Shown here piece by piece: positions 18,159-24,947 of a stretch of 64,000 nt of DNA; positions within the stretch are counted from its first letter, which is position 1, and each line of letters opens with the position of its first letter. The position numbers and the translations under genes are program-made. The stretch is from JAJFUE01 sp041687335 (lineage in GTDB: Bacteria > Sumerlaeota > Sumerlaeia > MVZB01), in assembly GCA_041687335.1 (NCBI GenBank), contig JAWLCE010000005.1, positions 1-64,000 of the forward strand, given 5' to 3'. The notes below the pieces were generated by a model, which was not told where the DNA came from, ran no database searches, and saw only the letters and a program-made list of their open reading frames with translations.

Positions 18159-19622
18159 TCACCGCAGCCGCAGGAAGATATCGCCGGGGCTGGTGGTGCC
18201 GTTGGTGGGGTCGTAGGCGATGGCGGCGCGCTGGTCGGCGCGGTCGGGGCCGAGGCTGTAGATAACCGTGCCAGCGGGTTCGTCAAGCTCGCGCAGCGGG
18301 CCGTCGGCGAAGGGGTCCCGCGGCGGGGTGGGCGCGGCGCCCTCGACGGCGATGGTGCGATCGAGCGCGGCCAGACAGACCCGCAGCCGCGCCAGATTGG
18401 TGGCGGTGCGCACCATACATTCCATATGATTCGGAATACGATCAGAGTATTGTATAAGGGCATGATATTCAAACTCATGGATGATATTTTGATCCAACTG
18501 CTCGAATACCGTCTTATGATGCTCATCGAAGGCGTGCAGGATTTCGGGTGCCTGGACCTTCAGAAGAGCCGTGCGCGCCGCACTTTGATAGACCGCTCCG
18601 GCCATTGGTCCGGGTTCAAAAAGAGCCAGGTCAAGAGCTTCGAAAAGATCCATGCTTCGGTTACGCCGCATTGGCGGACCAATGCCTGATTTGAACAATT
18701 CCCAAGTCGGCGTTCTCAGGTAGCTGATCTGGAAGGAGCGTGCCTGTAGGTATTCGACCGTGGAGACGGCGCGGACATCCTGCAGCGTGATCTCGTAGGG
18801 CTCCAGTCCGGCGCGAAGGCGCCGCGCCAGCTCGGGCGGCGGCGGGGCCTCGGCCAGCCAGCTATTCAGTTCGGCATAACCCTGAGTCTGCATCGAAAGG
18901 GCCACCAGTACGCTGATCAGGTACGGCTCGCGGATCGAATCGGCCAAGGGCTGGATCGCGAGCAGGGCCTCGGCGGCGCCGGCCGGATCGCCCGCCTCGC
19001 GGCGGCGGCGGCTTTCGGCAGCCAGCACCTTACTGACATTATTCCAAAACAGGTAATTGGGTAACGGCCATGCCGACATTTCGGAGGCGCTGGAGCGACG
19101 CTGCTGCCAGAGGGCCATCAACTCGCCGGCCTGGATCTGTTTCACCCCACCCAGCTCCGCCAGCCGCTCCAGGTCGGAAACCAGTTCCTGGTTGGACACC
19201 AGCCAGTCGGCCATGCCGGGCAGGAGCGGATCGCCCCCCTTCCAGCCCTCAAGGACATCGTTTTCATTGCGTGGATAAAAGATGGAATCGTGCAGCTCAA
19301 GCCGCTCATGCCATTTGTTAAAAATGGCCAACGCCTCGGGCGCCGAGCGTATGGCCAACATCTCGTTCAGGCCCGGCTCTGGGGGGAGGTGGGCATAATC
19401 AGTCCGGGGCTGCGCCGGGGTCGAGGGGCTGTGCGGCGCCGAGGGGTGTGGGGATTCCATCAGCGCCAGCAGCTCGGCCGGCGGCTGGCGCTGGGAGTCC
19501 GGGATGGCATTGAGCCGGAAGATGACGCTCAGCACGAGCATGGCCGCCAGCGGCGGGAGGAAGACGATCCCCGCCAGGATCCACGGCCAGAGCCGTCGTT
19601 TTGGTTTGCTGGTTTCGGTCAT
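18159..19622 (-). CDS. Membrane-anchored protein of unknown function (paralogue of 4245-5687)
   Basis: 487 aa from the ATG at 19622, with AAGGCG upstream. It has one membrane helix (about 12-36), then LNAIPDSQRQPPAELLA, a P/S-rich linker and a helix-rich body with AESRRRREAGDPAGAAEALLA, which is also conserved in the paralogue. The end reads YSLGPDRADQRAAIAYDPTNG, then SPGDIF, the same tail as the other copy. Codons for residues about 288-404 (18410-18760) are strikingly AT-rich compared with both ends, so the gene is a composition mosaic. Repeat clusters flank it on both sides. Its function is unknown. Confidence 0.78.
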   Translation of the reverse strand: MTETSKPKRRLWPWILAGIVFLPPLAAMLVLSVIFRLNAIPDSQRQPPAELLALMESPHPSAPHSPSTPAQPRTDYAHLPPEPGLNEMLAIRSAPEALAIFNKWHERLELHDSIFYPRNENDVLEGWKGGDPLLPGMADWLVSNQELVSDLERLAELGGVKQIQAGELMALWQQRRSSASEMSAWPLPNYLFWNNVSKVLAAESRRRREAGDPAGAAEALLAIQPLADSIREPYLISVLVALSMQTQGYAELNSWLAEAPPPPELARRLRAGLEPYEITLQDVRAVSTVEYLQARSFQISYLRTPTWELFKSGIGPPMRRNRSMDLFEALDLALFEPGPMAGAVYQSAARTALLKVQAPEILHAFDEHHKTVFEQLDQNIIHEFEYHALIQYSDRIPNHMECMVRTATNLARLRVCLAALDRTIAVEGAAPTPPRDPFADGPLRELDEPAGTVIYSLGPDRADQRAAIAYDPTNGTTSPGDIFLRLR

Positions 19623-20282
19623 GCTGAACGCCTTGCAAAAAATATTACCCACTTTAAACAAGACGCGCGGCGGGGGCGTTGGTTGCAAGGTAATTTGTGG
19701 GCATGAAAATGAAACAGGGGGACATGGGCGCCGTATAAGAGATTTTCGAACCGACACCGGAGGCGATGTTGGGTCTTCGTATGTGATTAGGGGGGCAAGT
19801 GGCGCTGGCAACCTTGCTGAACACGGTCCCCCCTATGGTTGCCACTGTGTCGCCCTTTCAGGGCTCGGGGAATTGGGCCGGCAGACCCAGGGTTACGCTT
19901 CGCTAACCCTGGGCTTTTTGAACTGTGCCCACCCTTTCAGGGTGGAATGCCGGTGCATGCCGAGTGGGCGGTGCTTCTGTCGTCACAGCCTCTCCTACGG
20001 AGCTCTGACCAAGGGGTGTTGCTTGCTACAAACAGGCCGCTCCTCCAAAGCTTTTTGGCCCGCTGGGGCTAAGTCGCGCCTGCCAACGGCCCAAGCTCGA
20101 TGCGTCACGCTGAACAGATACCGTCGGTCACCACCGGCTAAGCTTTTGCCCGTTCGGGGGCAATGTTTTTGGTCCATTTTGGCGATCTTGGCCGCTTGGC
20201 GCTTTGGCGTGAACCATGGCAGCCATTCGCCGAAGACTCGACCGGCCACTTCGGGGGCGGCTGGGCTGGGGCATGAAAGCTT
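19623..20282. repeat. Second repeat cluster downstream of hairpin families A and B
   Basis: Positions 19748-19775 echo 18088-18117 (GAACCG, then GGAGGCGATG and GGGTC). Positions 19823-19960 are a full family-A element: ACACGGT...ACTGTGTCGCC, CCCTTTCAGGGCT, ACCCAGGGT-(TACGCTTCGCTA)-ACCCTGGGCT and CCACCCTTTCAGGGTGG. Positions 19990-20072 are family B: CTCCTACGGAGCTCTGAC, TTGCTACAAACAGGCCGC, CCCGCTGGGG. No protein-coding gene is supported here. Confidence 0.8.
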
Positions 20283-20311
20283 TTGAATAATCCCCCGCAA
20301 TCTGTTAAAAA
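20283..20311 (+). promoter_or_regulatory. Candidate promoter of aspS
   Basis: TTGAAT (20283-20288) and TAAAAA (20306-20311) are separated by 17 bp, 82 bp upstream of the aspS ATG. The short AT-rich patch stands out from its surroundings. The assignment rests on spacing and position only. Confidence 0.4.
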
Positions 20312-20392
20312 ATGGACTTCTTCCATCCGCCGGGGCTGCGGCCTGCGGACCGCCCCCACCCGGCGGAGGGCCGGATCGAAAGGGATTCCACC

Positions 20393-22243
20393 ATGACATC
20401 GGGCATCTCGACGCTCGCCACCACCGCGCGCAGCTGCCGCTGCGGCGAGGTCACCACCGGACAGGTCGGCCAGGAGGTTGTGCTCAAGGGTTGGGCGCAC
20501 CATCGGCGCGATCACGGCGGGGTGCTGTTTGTTGACCTGCAGGACCGATCGGGGCTGGTGCAGGTGGTGTTCGATCCGGACCAGTTCAGCGGGGAGCTTT
20601 TCGATCAGGCGAGCCGGATCAAGCTGGAGTCGGTGCTGGCGGTGCGGGGGCTGGTGCGGCCGCGGCCGGAGGGGACGATCAACCCGGCGCTGGCGACGGG
20701 GCAGATCGAGGTGATGGTGACGGAGTATGAGATTTTGTCGCCGGCGGCGACGCTGCCGTTCCCGATCGACGAGCAGTTCAACGCCAGCGAGGACCTGCGG
20801 CTGAAGTATCGCTACCTGGACCTGCGGCGGCCCGAGATGCAGCACAACCTGGCGCAGCGGGCGCTGGTGGCGCGCACGATGCGGCGGGTGCTCGACGAGA
20901 ACGGGTTTTTGGAAATCGAGACGCCGTGCCTGACGCGGTCGACGCCAGAGGGGGCGCGCGACTTCCTGGTGCCGAGCCGGCTGATGCAGGGGACATTTTA
21001 TGCGCTGCCGCAATCGCCCCAGCTCTTCAAGCAGCTCCTGATGGTGGCGGGGATGGACCGCTATTACCAGATCGTGCGCTGCTTCCGCGACGAGGACCTG
21101 CGCGCCAACCGCCAGCCGGAGTTCACCCAGCTCGACATCGAGATGAGCTTTCCGACGATGGACGAGCTGTTTGGCGTGATGGAGGCGATGATCGCGGAGA
21201 TCTGGCGCCAGGCGCTGGGGGTGGAGCTGAAGACGCCGTTTGACCGGCTGACGTTCGCCGATGCGATGGCCCGATACGGCAGCGACAAGCCCGACCGCCG
21301 CTTCGGGATGGAGATCGTGGACGTGACGGGCGCGGTGGCGGCCGGGGAGTGCGAGTTCAAGGTCTTCAACGACCTGCTGGCCGAGGGGGCGGCGGTCATC
21401 CGGGCGATTCGCGTGCCGGGGGGCGGGGAGCGCTACAGCAACACCCAGCTCAAGCCGGGGGGCGAGCTGCCGGCCTATGCGGCGCGCCACGGGGCGAAGG
21501 GTCTGGCGTGGTTCCGGGTCGTGGCGGGCGAGGGCGGGGCGGTGCTGGAGTCCTCGATCTCGAAGTTCTTCCTGCCGGGGTGCCAGCGGCGGATCATCGA
21601 GGCGACGGCGGGCGAGCCGGGCGACCTGATCCTGATCGTGGCGGACAAGGCGGCGGTGGCGGCCAACGCGCTCGGGCAGTTGCGGCTGAAGCTGGGGGCC
21701 GAACTGGGGCTGATCCCGGAGGGGGTCTACAATTTCTGCTGGGTGACGGACTTTCCGCTGCTGGAGTGGAGCGCCGAGGACAAGCGCTGGTTCAGCATGC
21801 ACCACCCCTTCACGATGCCGGCGCCGGAGGACTGGGAGAAGCTGGAGAGCGACCCGGGCGCGGTGCGGGCGCTGGCCTACGACCTGGCGCTCAACGGCGA
21901 GGAGATCGGCGGCGGCTCGATCCGTATCCACCGGCGCGACCTGCAGGAGCGGGTCTTCAGCGTGCTGGGAATCGGCGAGGAGGAGGCGCGCAACAAGTTC
22001 GGCTTCCTGATGGAGGCGTTCCAGTATGGCGCCCCGCCCCACGGCGGCATCGCCTTCGGGCTGGACCGGATGATGATGAGCATCCTGGGAACGCAATCGA
22101 TCCGCGACGTGATCCCGTTCCCCAAGACGCAGACGGGCTCGGACCTGATGGTGGCGGCCCCCAACGAGGTCGACGAGGCGCAGCTCAAGGAGCTGGGGAT
22201 CCGGTCGACGGTGGTTCGGCGCGAGGAGCCGACGCGGGGCTGA
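20393..22243 (+). CDS. aspS: Aspartyl-tRNA synthetase, non-discriminating type by sequence (Asp/Asn)
   Basis: 616 aa from the ATG at 20393. An OB-fold anticodon-binding domain (1-120) is followed by the class II core with the bacterial GAD insertion. Motif 2 reads FRDEDLRANRQPEFTQLDIE and motif 3 GGIAFGLDRMMMS; ATPEGARDF-like and LPQSPQLFKQLL blocks are present. His41 (RRDHGG) and Gly94 (RPEGTIN) are the residues found in non-discriminating enzymes such as that of Pseudomonas aeruginosa; discriminating ones usually carry Leu and Lys. It would therefore charge both tRNA-Asp and tRNA-Asn, with GatCAB converting Asp-tRNA-Asn. An intrinsic terminator follows. Confidence 0.95.
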   Translation: MTSGISTLATTARSCRCGEVTTGQVGQEVVLKGWAHHRRDHGGVLFVDLQDRSGLVQVVFDPDQFSGELFDQASRIKLESVLAVRGLVRPRPEGTINPALATGQIEVMVTEYEILSPAATLPFPIDEQFNASEDLRLKYRYLDLRRPEMQHNLAQRALVARTMRRVLDENGFLEIETPCLTRSTPEGARDFLVPSRLMQGTFYALPQSPQLFKQLLMVAGMDRYYQIVRCFRDEDLRANRQPEFTQLDIEMSFPTMDELFGVMEAMIAEIWRQALGVELKTPFDRLTFADAMARYGSDKPDRRFGMEIVDVTGAVAAGECEFKVFNDLLAEGAAVIRAIRVPGGGERYSNTQLKPGGELPAYAARHGAKGLAWFRVVAGEGGAVLESSISKFFLPGCQRRIIEATAGEPGDLILIVADKAAVAANALGQLRLKLGAELGLIPEGVYNFCWVTDFPLLEWSAEDKRWFSMHHPFTMPAPEDWEKLESDPGAVRALAYDLALNGEEIGGGSIRIHRRDLQERVFSVLGIGEEEARNKFGFLMEAFQYGAPPHGGIAFGLDRMMMSILGTQSIRDVIPFPKTQTGSDLMVAAPNEVDEAQLKELGIRSTVVRREEPTRG

Positions 22244-22266
22244 GGGGGCGGGGAGAGTCAGAGTAA

Positions 22267-22299
22267 AGCCGCCAGAACCGGAAGGTCCTGGCGGCTTTT
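22267..22299 (+). terminator. Intrinsic terminator after aspS
   Basis: The stem AGCCGCCAG(A)ACC, loop GGAA and complementary strand GGT(C)CTGGCGGCT are followed by TTTT. It lies 24 bp after the aspS stop and may also limit readthrough from the convergent peptidase gene. Confidence 0.85.
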
Positions 22300-22320
22300 G
22301 GTTTGGCGCGGGTGCAGGGA

Positions 22321-23889
22321 TTATGGTTGCAGCGAGGCCTGTTCGGCCGCCGGGGGGGCGATGCGGGCGATGGTCAGGTTGCGCTCGACCAGGTATTGGG
22401 CGGCGAACTGCTGGAGCTCGGCGGGGGTGACGCGCTCGAGCTGGCGCAGGCGTTCCTCGAGATAGAAGGGGTCGCCGCCGATCTGGGCGGCGGAGGCCAG
22501 TTGCAGGGCCATGCCCATGTTGGTCTCGAGGCCGCGGATGGCGTCGGCGCGCAGCATCTTGCGGGCGCGTTCGATTTCGGCCTCGGTGACCGGCTCGGCG
22601 GCGAGCTGGGCGACCTCGGCGAGGATGGCGGCCTCGAGCTGGTCGAGGGTGGTGTCGCCGGCCGGGGTGGCGTAGATCATGAACAGGTTATCCAAGGCCT
22701 CGCCGGGGCCGGAGAAGGCTGAGACGTCGGCGGCGAGGCGTTGCTGCTTGACCAGTTTTTCGAACCAGCGCGCGCTGCGTCCGCCGCTGACCACCTGCAT
22801 GAGCAGCTCGGCGCGCAGGTCGTCGGGGTGGGGGGCCGAGGGCTTGTGCCAGCCCATCAGCAGGGTCGGCTGGGCATCGAGGGCGAGCTGGGCGCGGCGC
22901 AGGCCGTTCTGAGGGGGCTCGCTCGGGATGCGCGGCAGGATGAGGTCGTCGGGGCGGGGCGGGATGCGACCGAAGGTGTCGCGCAGGAGCTGGGCGGTTT
23001 GATCGACGTCGATGTCACCGACGATGACGCCGACGGCGCGGTCGGGGGTGTAGTGGGTGCGGTAGAACTCGCGGGCCTCGGTGGCGGTCAGGCGGGCGAT
23101 GTCGTCTTCCCAGCCGATGACGGGGTAGGCGTAGGGGCTGGCCTGGAAGGCGACGGCGAGGGTCAGGTCCCAGAGCTGGCTGACGGGGCTGTTGTCGCGG
23201 CGCATGCGGCGCTCTTCCTGGACGACCGAGCGCTCGGAGTAGAACTCGCGCATGACGGGGTCGAGCAGGCGTTCGCTTTCCATGCGGGCCCAGAGCTCGA
23301 GGCGGTTGGCGGGCAGGCTGATGAAATAGGTGGTGGCATCGGCGGAGGTCATGGCGTTCATGCCGGTGCCGCCCTCGCGGTTGTAGATTTCGTCGAATTC
23401 ATTGCTGACGACATACTGGCCGGCCTCGGCCTGCAACTCGGCGAGGCGCTGGAGGGTGGCGGCCAGCTCGGCCTCGAGTTGCTCGCGGTCGTGGTCGGGG
23501 CGGTCGAGCCGGCGGCGCAGCTCGTTGAGGCGCAGGGCCTCGGCCTCGAGGCGATCCAGGACCTCACGCTCGGCGGCGTAATCGCGCGTGCCGATGCGGC
23601 TGGAGCCCTTGAAGGCCATGTGCTCGAACATATGGGCGATGCCGGTCTGGCCGGGTTTTTCGTCCTTGCCGCCGACGTCGTAGCGGATGACGCCGGAGAC
23701 GATCGGGGCCCGCCGGGTGGGATAGAGCAGGAAGGTCATGCCGTTATCCAGGCGCACGACCTCCAGCTCGGCGAGCAGCTCGTAGGGCTGGGCCTCGGCC
23801 GGGGGCTCGGGGGCGGGGGCGGCGGCGGCCGGGATCGCCAGCACCAGCGCCAGCAGCAGGGTCAGGATTGCGCGAGAGTTGGTTTTCAT
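22321..23889 (-). CDS. M16 family zinc peptidase, secreted
   Basis: 522 aa from the ATG at 23889. A signal peptide of about 24 residues ends in AIPAAAA. The zinc motif HXXEH is His86-Met-Phe-Glu89-His90, and the distal Glu lies in the YSERSVVQEERRMR region. Between them sits a charged coiled-coil segment of about 60 residues (LDRLEAEALRLNELRRRLDR onward), a known variation in one M16 subfamily. NAMTSADATTYF and the C-terminal inactive-like domain are present. It is a single-chain form rather than an adjacent active/inactive pair. The likely role is peptide or protein degradation in the periplasm. Confidence 0.9.
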   Translation of the reverse strand: MKTNSRAILTLLLALVLAIPAAAAPAPEPPAEAQPYELLAELEVVRLDNGMTFLLYPTRRAPIVSGVIRYDVGGKDEKPGQTGIAHMFEHMAFKGSSRIGTRDYAAEREVLDRLEAEALRLNELRRRLDRPDHDREQLEAELAATLQRLAELQAEAGQYVVSNEFDEIYNREGGTGMNAMTSADATTYFISLPANRLELWARMESERLLDPVMREFYSERSVVQEERRMRRDNSPVSQLWDLTLAVAFQASPYAYPVIGWEDDIARLTATEAREFYRTHYTPDRAVGVIVGDIDVDQTAQLLRDTFGRIPPRPDDLILPRIPSEPPQNGLRRAQLALDAQPTLLMGWHKPSAPHPDDLRAELLMQVVSGGRSARWFEKLVKQQRLAADVSAFSGPGEALDNLFMIYATPAGDTTLDQLEAAILAEVAQLAAEPVTEAEIERARKMLRADAIRGLETNMGMALQLASAAQIGGDPFYLEERLRQLERVTPAELQQFAAQYLVERNLTIARIAPPAAEQASLQP

Positions 23890-24037
23890 GAATGCGGTCA
23901 GTCCTTTGGGGATCGGGACGCGGGGGGCAGGGGGAGGCCGCCCGCGCACAACCTCATGCCCATCATTTTAGCCCAATCGGAAGCAACCCACAAAGCGCCA
24001 ACGACATGGGGGGCGTCGGTTGGGCGGGTTTGCGGCT

Positions 24038-24066
24038 TTGCGGGGGGAAAAACGATCCGCTATGAT
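24038..24066 (+). promoter_or_regulatory. Candidate sigma70-type promoter of the YggS-family gene
   Basis: TTGCGG (24038-24043) and TATGAT (24061-24066) are 17 bp apart, about 45 bp upstream of the GTG start at 24112. The -10 matches the consensus at five of six positions. Confidence 0.45.
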
Positions 24067-24111
24067 GGCGCTTTGAGCGGGGAACGTAGATTCGATGATG
24101 GAGCGAGCACG

Positions 24112-24813
24112 GTGGACAAAACCGAGATGAATGCAATTGCGGAGGGGTTGGCGCGGGTGCGGCGGCGCATGGCGGAGGCCGCCGGCCGGGCCGGCCGCGA
24201 TCCGGGGGAGATCGAGCTGGTGGCGATCAGCAAGACGCACCCGGCGGAATGCGTGCGGGCGGCGCTGGCGGCGGGGCAGGGGCTGTTCGGTGAGAACCGC
24301 ATCCAGGAGGCGCTGGTCAAGCTCGACGAGCTGGCCGGCGAGCCGGTGCGCTGGCACCTGGTGGGGCACCTGCAGCGCAACAAGGCCCGCCAGGCGGTCG
24401 GGCGCTTCGAGCTGATCCATTCGGTCGATTCGGTGGAACTGATCGAGGAACTGGAGAAGCGGGCGGGGGCGGCGGGGGTGGTGCAGGCGATTTTGCTGCA
24501 GATCAATGTCTCGGGCGAGGGGAGCAAGGCGGGGGCCAGGCCGGAGGAACTGGCGGGGCTGCTGGAGGCGCTGGGGCGGGCGCCGCACCTGAGCGGGCGC
24601 GGGCTGATGACGATCCCGCCCTGGGACCCCGACCCCGAGACGGCGCGGCCGCACTTCCGGCGCCTGCGCGAGCTGCTGGAGGGGATCGAAGAGAACTCGC
24701 CGCTGGCGGGGCGCGAGCTGTCGATGGGCATGAGCGAGGATATGGAAGTGGCGATCGAGGAAGGGGCGACGCTGGTGCGGGTGGGCAGCGCGATCTTCGG
24801 CGAGCGTGGGTGA
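24112..24813 (+). CDS. Pyridoxal-phosphate homeostasis protein (YggS/PROSC family)
   Basis: 233 aa from the GTG at 24112, which has GGAG 8 bp upstream; an ATG at 24127 is the alternative start. A single alanine-racemase-like TIM barrel binds PLP through the Lys in LVAISKTHP (about residue 40). GENRIQEA, WHLVGHLQRNKA, LLQINVSGEGSKAG, LMTIPPWDPD and LSMGMSEDMEVAIEEGAT are the family's conserved blocks. The protein buffers PLP and affects amino- and keto-acid balance. It is not linked here to proC or the division genes that often accompany it. Confidence 0.92.
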   Translation: MDKTEMNAIAEGLARVRRRMAEAAGRAGRDPGEIELVAISKTHPAECVRAALAAGQGLFGENRIQEALVKLDELAGEPVRWHLVGHLQRNKARQAVGRFELIHSVDSVELIEELEKRAGAAGVVQAILLQINVSGEGSKAGARPEELAGLLEALGRAPHLSGRGLMTIPPWDPDPETARPHFRRLRELLEGIEENSPLAGRELSMGMSEDMEVAIEEGATLVRVGSAIFGERG

Positions 24814-24835
24814 GGACGGGGGATGGGACGGGGGG

Positions 24836-24935
24836 AATGGGACGCGGATTTACGGATTGGGCGGATTCGCACGGATGAACAGCCGGAATGGGACGCGGAT
24901 GAACGCGGATGGGGCGGATTCGCGCGGATTTTATT
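24836..24935. repeat. GGGACGCGGAT/GGCGGATTCGC extragenic repeat
   Basis: The sequence is built from GGGACGCGGAT, TACGGATTGGGCGGATTCGCACGGATGAAC and a second round of GGGACGCGGATGAACGCGGATGGGGCGGATTCGCGCGGATT. It lies between the converging ends of the PLP gene and the glycosyltransferase gene and is not coding. Confidence 0.7.
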
Positions 24936-24947
24936 GCTCTGCGCTCG

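Noticed and set aside
17531..20282. Repeat clusters considered as CRISPR arrays
   Set aside because: Repeats are of unequal length, palindromic, irregularly spaced and degenerate; no constant repeat with uniform spacers and no cas genes are present.
22321..23889. Coiled-coil insertion in the M16 peptidase as a novelty
   Set aside because: An inserted charged helix between HXXEH and the distal Glu is found in a known subfamily of M16 peptidases.
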